A stretch of DNA of 64,000 nt from Paramecium pentaurelia (GCA_905183005.1 CAJJDO010000019.1:1-64000), one strand, 5' to 3'. Counted from the first letter of the stretch, positions 51,553 through 64,000 are shown. The notes: generated from the letters alone by a model not told the origin. Numbers and translations: made by a program.

Positions 51553-54500
51553 ATTAATTAAATCTTAATAATAAGTAATAATAACAATAATAGCAGCAAT
51601 TTCTTATGAATAATTAAAATACTTAAAGGAAAATATAAGCAGATTCATTAGATTAATCTAGTAATTAATTTATAGTTCCTGTTAAAGAATTTGTAAGATA
51701 AGAAACATTTACTAGAAGAAATATGTAATCAAAAATAAAGGATAGAATAAAAAAAATAAAATAAGTATAGAAATTGAATTATGAATTCTTATTCAAATAT
51801 TATTCAAAAAGATCTATTAATGGTGCTTTTAGAATTTAATCATCTTAAAAAGGAGAAAAGTATCTCATTTAATTTAGAACAAAAATATGGAGATTTTTAT
51901 TTAGATTGAATCTTCTATCTAGTTATAATATGTTTTGGAGTGATTATAGATTATTTATTGCTTAAAGTTATATTTAAAGAAAATCATAATTATTTCATAA
52001 TTTAGATTATAAGAGATATTCTATTTTGAAAAAGAGTTTTGATAAACAACATGAATATTATAGAAATTAAGCTATGTTAAAATTTAGAAAACAATTTCAA
52101 TAATTTGGTAATACACTTACATCTGAAGAAGTTAAAGAATATAATGAATTAGTTTATAAATATCAGAATTATATTGAAAAAAGAACTTGGTTAAATTGTA
52201 GAAAAGTATAAATATTTAGATACAAAGGATTATTTTTTAGAGGATTTAGAAAATAAACTTTAAGGAAATAATCTATTTAATATGCTTTAGAATATTATGA
52301 AGCTACAAAAAAATTAGAAGATATTCAATTTGAGTCAGACATTCATAAGAAATTTGGAACTATTGTATAATATTCATGTATTCATCAATATAATTTTAAT
52401 CAATTTATTGATTTATTTAATAAATTAGAATATGAGTAAATTATTATTTATAATTTTATTTAGGTAAAAAAAACAATTCGTATTTTCATCTACAAACAGT
52501 AGAACTATACAAAAAATATATTATCTTGAATAATTGAAATCAGAAGTTTATAAAAATGTTATTGATAAAGCTAAAGATACTTATATTTTTGAGTAGCATT
52601 CACAGAAAGTAGAAGAATATGCTTTGTAATATTTTCTTGATGAAATGAATTAAATTCCAAATATAAAAATGAAGAAACACTTACATGATATACTTTGGAT
52701 AGTTATAATAGAAGATAAAGAATATCTAATGTAATTTTTTTAAGTTAGACATGGTTAATAATTATAATTTTAATAATATCATAATGATGGATTAGGAGTA
52801 TATATAGGAGAAAGTAAAAATTATATTAAATAATTGAATATACTTGATTAAATTGATGACTTTTTTATTAAAGGTTATTGCATATCATTATATTAATGTT
52901 TAGAATGTAAAAGTTTATATTAAGTATTATAATTCAGAAAGAAATATGCCTTATATTACACAATAGATGAATTGAGATAATTTATATTTGCAAATTTAAA
53001 GATAATGACTAAACATCATATAATGAATGTTTCTATATATAATTATATTCTTATTTAAAATGAATACATGATTTTAAATTCAGTCAATTAAAATAATAAT
53101 TAAGTATGGTAATTAATTTAAGTTGTTATTGAAATGATATATCTATAGCCTATTGAAGATTTTACCTAGGCTTTATAAAATTTAGATCATCCATTAAAAT
53201 ATTTTTTAATAGAAATAATTCATGGTGATAAAACTCCTATTTAAATTATTGATATGATGTTAGATCAAAAACCTTTTTGGGAAATAGACTTTTAGTTAGC
53301 TAATGTGAAAAAAGAACAATCATATTAAATATATATGGAAAATATGAAACATTAAATAAATTTCCATCTTAGAATTAAGTAATTTGATAAATGTTTAATA
53401 CTTATAAAAGAAGTAGAAGAATACCTTAGAATCACACATTATTAAACTACATAAGAATTATTACCCTATTTTGTTAATTAATTTTCTAAAAATTTAAGTC
53501 AATATATTTTGAGGTCAAATGAAATAAAAAAAGTTTTGGATACTTTATTAATTTATTATTTTAAAATTAGTGCTTTATTTTCAACCAGAAAAGAATTTGA
53601 AAATGAGATTTCTTAATTAATTGATGGATTAAAAAGATGTAGTGCATAAATCAGAGTAATGTTTAGATAATTAAGTTTAAATGTTAAATTAGAAAATTTA
53701 TCAGAAATTGAATAATGTATTGTATTGAAAAGAAAGTTGAAATAAACTTCAGAAAAGTAATCATCTATAAGTTCATTTGAAAGATTGAATCTTATAAATA
53801 CATTAAGAAAAAATTAAGATTATATTCTTGTAATTGTTCAATATCAAACATAATTACAAAGATATTTAAATTAATTTTTAACAATAAAAGCTATAGATTC
53901 CTATTTCAACCAAAACTTTATTATGGCAGGAATATAATATTTAGAAATAATATCTAATTAAGAAAAATTAGTATTAAGAGAACCAGCACCTTAATGTTTA
54001 AATGTTCCTCTTGATCATAGTCCAGGATTAATAAATCTTGAATAGTCTTCTCCTTTAGAAGATGAACAAATTGCTACAGCTAATACAGATGCAAAAACTG
54101 GTTGTTTGATTAATGGAGATTAATTATATTGTACTTAATTACTCTACTTAAAATTTTTATATTTAATAAATCTTTATGATAGTAAAAATGAATAATTTTA
54201 ATATTATTACAATGACTTTTAGGAATTAAATGGAGTATATGAACCTGTATTTAAATATTATTAAAATCAATTAAAATTGTTAAGAAAAGAAGATATTGCA
54301 GAACAAGACTTAGAGGAAGAAATGAAATGTGAAATTGGTAAATATTTATGTATCAATATTATGAAATGGTAAGAAATATGTATACATAAATATTTACATC
54401 TCTTTTATTCTAATGATGATGAAATTATTAAAAGATAACTACTTATTTTTTCAAATCTCGAACGAACATTAGAAAATAGAAAATTACTTATCTCTAAAAT

Positions 54501-56931
54501 CAATTGTAAATTACCTATTACATTTGATTCATATAATTGTTTAGTTTAAATTAAACTAATTTAATAAATCTTACATTTAGATAATTTTTAACCTATTAGT
54601 CATTCAATACCAAAATAAATAAAAACAAAATAAATTAGATTTTCGAACAAAATCTCATATATAAAATTATTGCAAGAATATCATAATCTATTTAAAATAA
54701 AGAAAGACTCTTGGTTTTTCTAATAATGTTTAGAGGAAATCCAAATGTTTTACTTTTTATCTATTTGTTTTACTTATTCACCTAAACATATTGAAAATAT
54801 TGGTTAAGGAGAATCTGAAATTGCCACATATGCTGTGTTATAAATCAAAAAATTTTAATCAAAACCAAAATTTTATTGTTAAATATTAAAATGCACTTAA
54901 ATAAATAATAAATAGGCTGGATAATTTTTGATAGATTCTTCCCTTACTAAATATTAATAATACTAAATATTTTGTTAATTTTTGAATTGTAGTCTTAAAT
55001 AACATTCTAGTTTAAAAAGCTCAATATAGATGATAGATGATATCATAACAGATGATATTTAACCTTCTATAATAATTCTTGGTTTACTTCATACCTTTCT
55101 CTATTTATAATAAATAGAGATTGTTGATTTGATACATTGTTTTACATCTAGATTACTATAATCATAAGCCTTCATTTTCCATAGAACCCATCCAGGTTTT
55201 GAACAAGATTTATAGATTGTAGAAAGTCTTTATAAAGATTCAAATCAAAATATTCCTTATCCACAAAGATATTTATATGAATACACAAACGATTTTAAAT
55301 ATTTTGATGATCCTAAATTTCATTCATAATACTTATTATTTAATATCTTAATGAATCAAGACTATTTTTTAATTTAAGAAATATTATAAGAATCTATATA
55401 ACAATTAAAGAATCAATCCAATTTAATTAGATATTTTGATTTGTATAAATGTTATTTAGAAGTTGTTAATTCAATGACTGGTTAGATGGAACCAAAACAA
55501 TAATTTATGTATTTATAATAATTTATTTAACTAACATAGACTAAAATTAAATGATTACAAAGAGGGAACGTTGATATATGCAATATTAGCCGATTTTTAA
55601 TGTAAATATTATATAAATTTGATTGACTTTGAGAATGCATTAAAATACTCTCATAAAGTTCTTTAATATATTAATACATTTCTTAAATAGGAAAAGATCA
55701 TAATTTCAATTGTGAATGATGTTTTAGTAATATATATATAATTAATTTTTATAGCACCGAGAATATCCTATAAATGCAACTCTAAAACAATTATAAATAC
55801 TTGAATATGAATATTTAATAGATGAAAGTGCAGACTCAGATTATATTCATTTATTTAATAATGATTTTATGAATGAAGCTATTTTGAATCATATTAGAAT
55901 ATTAATCAATTTAGAATAGAATGTGCCTAAGATTAATCTTTTATTTTAATTGTAATTAGGATTAGAAAATAGATAACATATTTCTTATCTTTAGATGATA
56001 TATGCTGAATACTTTAAATATTTATAATCTGTTGAAGATTTTAAATTGGTAGAGAAACTTATAGATGATCCCACAAATTAAGTTGATGATATTAAATAAA
56101 AAATATAAAATGAAGAAAAGAAATAATAAGCATATTATTCTCTAAAATTGAATATTTTGGCAGATGTGACTGAAATTGATTATAGATTAAAAATTTTGGA
56201 TTTTTAATTAAGTATTTTTCAAGCATCAAAATTTGGATTAAATAAAAAGTTAATAAATAATTGGGCTTCATAAAGTGCTTAAAGAGCAATTGATGGATAT
56301 TTAAAAATATTACCAATCAAATAGTAAATGGTTCATCCTTATATTTCAATTATGTATTTAATATAATGTGAATCATATTAATTTTTAAATTAGATTTAAA
56401 AAGCATAAAATATGATTGATTAAGCTGAAATTAGTTTAAAGAGTTGGTTTGATGACAATAAACATCCTTTAAAAGGTTTATTTTTTTTTGCTTAAGGAAA
56501 TCATTGTAAATGGTTATATAAATAGTATCTAAGATGTGTTAAAGAGATTATTGAATTAAATTAATTTGATGCTATTGAAGTAAAAGTTATTGTTTAAGGA
56601 TTAATAAATTAAGATTCTTAAATTATAAAAATATTTGATTATTATCATTCAGGTATAATAAAAACAATAGTTGGACACTTAACAAATTTTATTTATTCAT
56701 AAATTGGTAAACATGTAAGATAGAACATTTTCTATAGATATAAAATATCTGATGCTTAAGATATTTTAGATGATATAATTTATATGAGTTCTATAAAAGA
56801 ACTAAATGGCATCTCTTAATATTTAGATGTAAATATGGAATTATATTTAGGCTTTAGCAATATTTAATCACTTTGAGACTGAACATAAATGTATTGACAT
56901 CATAAAATGCGCAATAATTGCTGAAAATTGA
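51357..56931 (+). CDS. ~1,800-residue helical region, probably the C-terminal part of the TMEM16 gene
   Basis: From about 51357 the coding frame shifts. A 26-nt stretch 51331-51356 with GT...AG ends would join it to the TMEM16 frame; a 20-nt one at 51286-51305 is an alternative. The frame then runs with a few introns (e.g. 28 nt near 52,440 and 31 nt near 55,510) to TGA at 56929-56931. It opens with ERFETISSEDEIADYY, a Gln run (QQQQQQQQ) and a basic stretch. Then come hundreds of residues of helix-pair sequence resembling TPR or other alpha-solenoid repeats (FENALKYSHKVLQYINTFL; DFKLVEKLIDDPTNQVDDI). No enzyme or TM signature is seen. As a separate gene its first ATG would be near 51,534, inside the preceding frame. 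Confidence 0.55.
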
Positions 56932-57049
56932 TCATATTTAATTAATTTCACTTAGTAAAGTATTATTAATAATATCATTATTCTTATTTAAGAATTCAGA
57001 ATGCAATCTTAATAAACAATAATATATATTGATAATATTTAATAACATA

Positions 57050-58180
57050 ATGGAATACAGAAGACTAGGATCTACAGGACTCAAAGTATCTGCAATTGGA
57101 TTTGGTAATTGGCTAAATGCAGATGATAATGAAACTTTAGAAAGAAATACTAAAATTATATAGAAGGCTTGGGAATTAGGAATTAACTTTTTCGATACAG
57201 CAGAAGGTTATGGAAAAGGAAAAGCAGAAATACAATTAGGAAGTGCTCTCAAAACACTTAATGTCTAAAGACAAGATATTGTAATCAGCACAAAGATATA
57301 TTTTGGTACAGCTTAAGATGATTTTCCAAATTCCAGATTTCTTTCAAGAAAACATATTATTGAAGGTATCTATTTTCATTATAATTATAGGACTCAATAA
57401 TTCACTTAAGAGATTGGATTTAACATATGTTGACATTGTCTTTGCTCATAGGTATGATCCACAAACTCCTTTGGAAGAGGTTTGTAGAGCATTTGATTGG
57501 GTAGTTAGACATGGTTGGGCTCATTATTGGGGAACTAGTGAATGGACAGCTCAATAAATCTTAGAAGCAATAGGTAATATATTTACATTATAAAAGGTAT
57601 ATGTGATAGATTAAAACTTATCAAACCTGTTGCCGAATAGCCATAATATAATATGTTAGTTCGAGATAAGTTTGAATGGGGCTATAATAATGTGTTTGCT
57701 TAAGGTTATGGATCTACAATTTGGTCACCATTATATTAAGGAATTTTAACAGGAAAATATAATGAAGATATTTTAGCAGATGGTAGATTTAAGAATACTG
57801 ATAATCCTTATTTAAAAAGTTTTTATGAAAGAACATTAGGAAATCCAGAATGTATTATATTTATATTTATAAAATAAAAAGATGCCGCTAAAGTTTAGTC
57901 ACAATTAAAGTAATTAGGTGATTTAGCTAAAGAACTTAATATTACATAAGCCTAACTATCATTAGCTTGGGCTTTGAAAAATAAAGATGTTAGTACTGCC
58001 ATTACATCAGCATCAAGAGTTGAATAATTAGAAGAAACTTTTAAGTCAATATAAGCTATAAAATTAATTACCCCTGAAATTGAAACTAGAATAGAAACAA
58101 TACTTTAAAATAAACCTGAAACATAACTTAATTTTAAGGTTCAAAAACCATTCCCAACTAGAAGGGATTTGTATGTTTGA
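57050..58180 (+). CDS. Aldo-keto reductase, Kv channel beta-subunit type
   Basis: A 350-residue TIM-barrel oxidoreductase with three introns (25, 23 and 30 nt). It starts MEYRRLGSTGLKVSAIGFG. The AKR catalytic set is visible: Asp and Tyr in NFFDTAEGYGKGKAE, Lys in VISTKIYFG, and His in IVFAHRYDPQTPLEE. NADP-site motifs follow: YWGTSEWTAQ, STIWSPLYQGILTGKY and ITSASRVEQLEE. The segment SRKHIIEGLNNSLKRLDLTY is the hallmark of the AKR6 / Kv-beta group, which can act as a redox-sensing subunit of voltage-gated potassium channels. His replaces the Asn of animal Kv-beta, as in plant and fungal relatives. A role with ciliary potassium channels is plausible but not shown. Confidence 0.92.
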
Positions 58181-58328
58181 TAACATTAAAAAATAAATAT
58201 TAGTATATATTTAATAGTATATTCTTCTTTTTTATTATTTAGATAAATGTTTAATTCAAATAAATTACTTATTTTAATGATTATACTTAAACTTTTATAA
58301 ATTTAATTTCGAACTAATTATTTTAAAA

Positions 58329-58992
58329 ATGAAACCTTCAAAATAGTAATAACAACTTCAATAATCATTTGCATCATCTAAATAAAACTTCATTGCTAAG
58401 AACTAATCAAATGAAAAATAATATATTCAGAATAACCAAATAAAAGAATAAAGACCTAGCATAGCATAAAATAAACCATAAAATATTTAGAATACTTCAT
58501 ATATAAGAATAATTGAAAATTTTGAGAATGACAATAAGTATATTTTCATCTTAACATTAAGGGAAAATTTATATTAAAAATTAGTTAAGAAAATGGATGT
58601 ACAAAGAAAAAATGATGATAATTAAGGTATTGGAAAAAATTAAAAATAAAAAAAAAAAATTACTCTTGATGTTGAATAAAATTAAAAATAGAGATCTTAT
58701 TCAGCTTTACCAATATTAAAAAGATGGAGTCCTACTGAAAACATGAATCAAACATAAAGTAATTAATTTTGGAAACCTCATTCCAATGAAAATGAATAGA
58801 GTACTTCAATAAAGAAATTTGATAAAAAATAATTATATTTCGCCTATTTTTGGATTGACCAAAACTTTAATTCATTCATGCCTACATTTTGTCCTCTAAA
58901 TTAAGTATAAATACATTATTTAAATATATTAGGAAAATTTAGATAAATGTTATAATTAGTTATTGCATTTATTAAAATATAATTTTGATTGA
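58329..58992 (+). CDS. Unrecognised 203-residue Gln/Asn-rich protein
   Basis: Two introns (24 nt in the first third, 28 nt near the end) give exactly 204 codons. It starts MKPSKQQQQLQQSFASSKQN and is dominated by Gln, Asn, Lys and Ser. The last ~45 residues are more ordered and aromatic (LYFAYFWIDQNFNSFMPTF, then LDKCYNQLLHLLKYNFD), suggesting a small C-terminal helical module. No family is recognised. It follows the aldo-keto reductase by 148 nt on the same strand. Confidence 0.5.
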
Positions 58993-59519
58993 TTTTTACT
59001 TGTATATTACATATTATTCATTTTTATTAAAATTGTATAAGTATCTGATTTATTTATATTAATCTATTATATATTCTTATTTAATGAATTCGGATTGCTT
59101 TTCTTTATATCAGTTGAAATTTAGAATGAGGAATATAATTTTCAGATAACTTTTTATAATCAACGCTTAAGAGATTATTAATTATAACACACACTTTAAT
59201 TGTATCAAGTAAATTTCATGATTTATAAATCTACTAAAATTTTATGAAATTAAAAAAATTTATTTATTTCTCAAAAATATTATAAAAATGAGTCATGTTT
59301 AATATTTAGAATTCAGTTATATAAACTATATATTTAAAGATAATATTTTCTAATTAAATACCTTAATGAGTAATGTAAGTTTTAAAATGATTATTCAACA
59401 AATAATTAATTATTCAAAAATACTATAAAATATAATAACGATAACTAAATTATATATTGGTTAATTTTGTTCATAAAAATCAATAAAGATATATATACAA
59501 ATTGATTCAAATTATGGTT
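58993..59519. other. Convergent intergenic, nothing seen
   Basis: About 530 bases of AT-rich sequence between convergent genes. No frame longer than a few dozen codons resembles a gene. Confidence 0.5.
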
Positions 59520-61054
59520 TCAACCAACAACAAAATTTGATATGGCTATAAATTGTTAAAATTCAGATAGACTAATTTATTCATTATTATTTTTCAGATT
59601 TTCAAATGAAAGATTTAACATAGTACCTATATTCTATTAATAAAAAAATTTTTCAATTAACATACAATGCTCATTTTTAACGTATTGTGATTAATTTAAT
59701 GTAATATCTACCCTTTAATAGGCTTAGTAAAATTAATTAATAACATTATTCATTTCTTATATTTCATTCTCTCTGATAACTTGATCTTTCAATTTATAAT
59801 CGAATTTTCCCAATAAATATTTAATCATCATTTCTATTACAACTTAAGTTGGTTTAAATAAAGATCTTAAAGGTATTAAACTTAATAAAATTATTAAAAT
59901 GCTTGCAAGTGTAGAATAAGATATTAATGTTAATTACCAATTTTATATTGAGTCTATCTATTCATGTAGTAGCTTTTACATTTCATTTTCATATGTTATA
60001 TTAGTTAATCTAAATAGAAATTAAAAATAATACATCAATGATATTAAAGGAGTATCTGGAATTTACTTAGCTTTAATATAAACATTTTAATTTAATAATC
60101 TATTATATATTTAAATAGAGTAATTTAAATTGAGTGAATATTTTATCAATTCCCAATCAGAATAATTAAAACCACTGACAGTTTCATTAAAAATATATCT
60201 TATTTCTTTTTCTAAACCATTATTAATATAACTTTATGTGTACATAATTTTACCATCTTCATAGACTAGAATAATATTTAAATTCTCAATAAATAGGATA
60301 CGAGAAAGTAATGGAAAGTTTATAATCTACACTCCAATTCCATTGATTTAATGATTTTTATCAATCATTAATATAGTTAATGCTGCAAATAAATATTCAT
60401 AATTTTATAACTTTACATAAGGAATAAGCTTAAAAAAGGATGGATTTTAACTTTACTAAATTTCAGTTGTATAATTAATAAACCAGTCATATTAAACTAA
60501 TTCTTTTGTTTCATTTTTTAATTTTATTGGATAATAAGCAGTTAAGAAGTGATCATAAGGAGAAACTAAATATAATTATTTGGAAATTATAGGAAAGTCA
60601 AAAATTTACTATAGACTTTCAAAAACATTGAGGAATGAAATAAATTGTTTACTATAATTAGTTTATTATTCTTAAGTTGCTGAATTTGAGAGACATAGAG
60701 TAACTTATTAAATTGAATCATCAAATTATTAAGCCACATGACAAGATGATATGTTTTTTACTGTATCCACTCCTTAAATAGATGTTATTAAGTTAAGAGT
60801 GGTTAATTTTTCCATTTTTGAAATTGCCATTTGAAAAGCTATTTGAAATAAATGAGTTGTCTCTTATGATTGAATATTTAAAGCTCTATATTAAAATATG
60901 AAATTCACTTGGAATTTTGTAATTTTAATTACTAATTAGAGATTTCTTCAATTTGATTACTTGTCAGAGTGATTTACATATGTAAACATATAGCAAGATT
61001 TGCAAAAGTAAAAGCAAGTATGAAAAAAGAATAAATTATTAAAATGGTGCTCAT
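59520..61054 (-). CDS. Two-TM protein with Cache-like extracellular domain
   Basis: A 503-residue membrane protein with one 23-nt intron and an exact frame. The N-terminal signal anchor (ILIIYSFFILAFTFANLAIC) is followed by an extracytosolic domain of about 330 residues. It contains FFKLIPYVKLQNYEYLFAAL and NGIGVQIINFPLLSRI, with several NxS/T sites. A second TM (TLASILIILLSLIPLRSLF) leads to a short cytosolic tail beginning like a HAMP/linker helix (VIEMMIKYLLGKFDYKLKD, then ENEIQEMNNVINQFYQAY). Signal anchor, long PAS/Cache-type domain, TM and helical linker is the layout of dCache sensor proteins, but no kinase, cyclase or other output domain follows. Cache assignment is by layout and partial motifs. 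Confidence 0.6.
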
Positions 61055-61255
61055 TCTAAACTTGGATTTGATTCTATTAATGGCAATTTCGCAATTGTTC
61101 AATTTTTTTGATATTCTCTAATTTTTCATAATTTAAATATCATATATCATTTATAACAAATATCTTAATAAAATTTTATTAAAAAATATATACTAAATTG
61201 CTCAACATAAAAAAATATAATTGTTTATTAAAATTAAAAATACTATCTGAATACT

Positions 61256-62104
61256 TCAATCTTGATAAATAGATTTTTCAACTCCTTTTGCTATTAATTT
61301 ACTTAATTATGCATAAGTACCAGGACCTGGACCTATAGAGGAACTACCAAATAATCCTTTAAATCTTTTTTCACTTCCCCAATAAGATCTTTTTACAGGA
61401 GCAGTACATTAAATCTTTGCAAAAGAATCACTAAGAATAGGAGTATATGTTCCAACAGGAGGAAGTTAAGGAAGACTTTTATTTTTTTCAATATTATGTT
61501 TTTTTCTCCAATCCTCAGGTTTTGTATTATTGACTTTAATTTTGGGTAAGAATGACTTTTATAATTTTTGAATATCTCACATGTGGATTATAATTTCCAG
61601 GACCAGGAACCATAATGCTGTGAGCCATAGCATCTTCATAGGGATCAGGTCTTTAAAGTGCTTTGACTTTTCTAGTTTTTAATACTTTAAGCTCTTTTTC
61701 TATTTACTCTTATGTTTTTTCTATATTATAAGCTCCAACTGGAGGATTATTTATTCTTTTTTATTCCTTTTATAATTGATCAAACAATGTTAATCGATTG
61801 GGATATTTAACATTTTTATCTGGGACTTTTTGTATTGAGTATGATTAATATTATAATGGACTAGGATAACTTTTAAACATTTTTGTGTAATCATCTAAAT
61901 AACTTCCTTTTTTTGTTTCATATCTTTTATGTGCTTATTCTAAAAGTATATAAGATGATAAAACTTACTTTTTTCTATTTGTTTTAATAAATCTCGATTT
62001 CTCATCATTTCAGCTGGATCATGATAAAATCTAGGGATTGCATAACCTTCAATTCCAGAATCTGTTTTATATACAATTGAATATATTTATTCAGGACTCA
62101 ACAT
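61256..62104 (-). CDS. PG-rich (SHIPPO/STPGR) repeat protein, ciliary type
   Basis: A 264-residue protein with two introns (29 and 25 nt) and an exact frame. It contains spaced PG-rich repeats typical of sperm-tail PG-rich (STPG/ODF3) proteins: NPPVGAYNIEK, SIMVPGPGNYNPH, LPPVGTYTPILSD and SIGPGPGTYAQLSK. These proteins are extended, lie along microtubules and are found in cilia and sperm tails. The N-terminus (IPRFYHDPAEMMRNRDLLKQ) may form a helix. No enzyme domain. The divergent gene at 62261 shares a ~155-nt intergenic region. Confidence 0.8.
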
Positions 62105-62260
62105 TTAATCAAATTAATATTATAATTATTCAAAATAATATGATTGATGCAAAACTTCTATTGTTATTAGAGTATATTTTATGTTATTAATCTCATTCAA
62201 TTTTATTTGATTAAGTTATTTATATTAATATTAAAAGTTTATAGAAGTTCATTGGAAAAG

Positions 62261-64000
62261 ATGAAATTATCTCCAATAATTCAATAAATAAAGGATAATG
62301 TCAAAAAAGGATTAGATATTGAAAATAGTTTATACATGTTAATGATGAATGCAGTTATTTATACATTATCAGATTTTGATGTAAAATATATTACATTTCC
62401 TAACAAAAATTACAAACAAAATTGTATCAAATTCTTAGAAGAAGTCAAGAAATAACCTTCAAATATTGATATATAATCAATTTATTAAGTATTTTTTATT
62501 TATAATTTATTAGAGGATGAATTTTGATTTAACTGGAGATGATTGTTTTGAAAACTCAGATGAAGAGAAACAAAATTTTTTTAATAAAGAACAAACAATC
62601 ATACAAGTAATTTTATATTAATATTATTTTAGAAAGGAAGAAAGCCAACTGCTTATGAGGATAGTTTAATACAGTCATTATTAAATCATTTAAATGAAAA
62701 AGAAGAATTATTAAAAAAAAGGTTTAACAATAAAAAATAACATCCTGAAAATTTTAAAGATTATCTTGATTAAATGAGTCCTTATGAATTATGGAAAATT
62801 ATACAAGATTTAAAGGGAGGTTATTATTTTTTTGAAGTATTTGAGAATCAAAAACCTGAATATGGAATAAACTATTCTTATATTGATAAAATGATGATGT
62901 GTTCAAAATCATTTGAAAGAGAATATAATTAATTTAAAACTCACTTAAGATAATAATAAGAATTGCATTATTAGACATTAAAATAGGAAATGAATAAATT
63001 AGGTCCCATAGAACTTAATACAATTTCAGAACCTATTTGTCTAATAATTAAGGAGGATCCAGAAATAGAGTGTAATTGTAATTAAAGAGGAGCTAGACAA
63101 GCTTTAAGATAATGGTCTTATATAAATTAAGTCATTAAATTATTTAAATCAAATTCTGATTAAGAAATTTAATAATATAATTATAAAGGATATTTTAGAA
63201 ATTTGATATTTAATTTAGAACAATACACTAATTAGGTTAATTAATAATTTGATTATTTGATTAAAATAAATGAAATCTTAAAATCTAAAGTAGCATCATT
63301 AAGAATTCTACATTAATAATTGATATAGGAATCATAAAATTTAACAAAGGCTTAAAGATTATAAGATGAAGAAATAATTAGATTAAAATAATCACTGTAA
63401 AAACTTTAATTAGAAAAATCATAAATAAATACAAGATTAATTAATACAGAAAATTCACTTTTGAAAATTCGAGAATTCAGTGATCAAAATAATATTATTA
63501 ATAAAACAAGATTAGTTGCTGAAAGTTTAGAATAATTAGAATTTGAAAATAATTAAGCAATTAAAATGTATAAATTCTAATAAATTTGTTAATTAACATA
63601 GACAGAAAACTCATTTGAATATTAGTTATGTACTATTTGCAGAGGAGAAAATGCAATATTCTAAAATATTTAATAATTAAAAATACCTTAGATAACATTT
63701 GAAAAATTGGAAATGAAATAAATTGAAAAAACAGAAAATTCATAGCTTCAAAATAAATTTACACAAACAGAATTTAAATTACCATTAAATGTCATTAAAA
63801 ATGATTAAATTCGTTATCTTCCATCTCCTGGAATCTAAAGAAAAAGAGGGGCTTCAACTTCCTATCATTTGGCTAATGAAAATTCTATACTTTTAAGATA
63901 AATTTCAAAGAGTCCTCCAAAATAAATAATAAATCCTGTATTTAAAAGGTTATTTGAGGATAGTTTGAATAAGAAAGTAAGATAGTCACAACTTTCATCT
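62261..64000 (+). CDS. Coiled-coil protein, 3' end outside the window
   Basis: Starts at 62261 (MKLSPIIQQIKDNVKKGLDI) with a helical N-terminal module of about 80 residues whose end, ITFPNKNYKQNCIKFLEEVK, recalls the DUF4485 domain of some ciliary and centriolar proteins (weak). A 25-nt intron joins it to MNFDLTGDDCFENSDEE, and a second of 26 nt to GRKPTAYEDSLIQSLLNHL. Long coiled coils follow (EILKSKVASLRILHQQLIQE; DEEIIRLKQSLQKLQLEKSQ), then a CTICRG pair and a basic Ser/Pro-rich part running off the window edge in frame. If the first intron were not spliced, the product would be an 87-residue protein ending at a TGA near 62,527. Confidence 0.65.

Noticed and set aside
51580..51605. Run of TAA/TAG/CAA codons as a stop-rich untranslated region
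   Set aside because: Under the ciliate code it is a polyglutamine stretch inside an open frame that continues for kilobases.
1..64000. tRNA, rRNA, CRISPR or transposon features
   Set aside because: No cloverleaf-like GC-rich segment, conserved rRNA motif, regularly spaced repeats, or transposase or reverse-transcriptase motif was seen by eye; a short tRNA could still be missed.

Overview
The window looks like macronuclear DNA of a ciliate, most likely Paramecium or a close relative. It is very AT-rich. Every recognisable gene uses TAA and TAG as glutamine codons and TGA as the only stop. The coding frames are broken by tiny introns of about 20-34 nt that begin GT (mostly GTA) and end TAG or AAG. 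This is why standard-code ORFs in the window are all short. All gene models here were read by eye with TAA/TAG = Gln and with introns placed by frame and family conservation; for most small and medium genes the spliced length was checked to be a multiple of three.

Region 1 (1-8264) has no intact gene. It holds a WD40 relic and two long exact duplications separated by single N bases, best read as contig ends that overlap but were never merged. From about 8.2 kb the DNA is gene-dense. Region 2 (8.2-13.2 kb, plus strand): a LITAF-like zinc protein, a Tsg101/Vps23-like ESCRT-I subunit, and a long WD-repeat protein possibly related to axonemal WDR93. Region 3 (14.2-25.5 kb): a roughly 3,000-residue IP3 receptor-type calcium release channel (minus) divergent from a striatin homologue (plus). 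Region 4 (25.6-36.2 kb): CRAL-TRIO lipid-binding protein, CPBP/Rce1-type membrane protease, a minimal Bdp1-like SANT protein, a PP2C-like pseudophosphatase, CFAP300, an unknown small protein, a protein with two cNMP-binding-like domains, a bZIP factor, a small unknown protein, and the ribosome biogenesis methyltransferase Emg1/Nep1.

Region 5 (36.3-45 kb, minus strand): four unrecognised genes and a classical two-CGHC protein disulfide isomerase. Region 6 (45.5-58.2 kb, plus strand): a calcium-dependent protein kinase with four EF-hands, a TMEM16/anoctamin channel or scramblase running into about 1,800 residues of helical sequence, and a Kv-beta-like aldo-keto reductase. Region 7 (58.3-64 kb): an unknown Gln-rich protein, a two-TM protein with a large non-cytosolic domain resembling Cache sensors, a PG-rich (SHIPPO) repeat protein, and the start of a coiled-coil protein cut by the window edge.

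Functionally the mix fits a motile, calcium-signalling protist: calcium release channel, CDPK, TMEM16 and Kv-beta for membrane excitability; WDR93-like, CFAP300, PG-repeat and cNMP proteins for cilia; ESCRT, LITAF, CRAL-TRIO, PDI and CPBP protease for the endomembrane system. Genes are packed very tightly: two same-strand pairs overlap by ATGA, and one divergent pair has start codons 28 nt apart.
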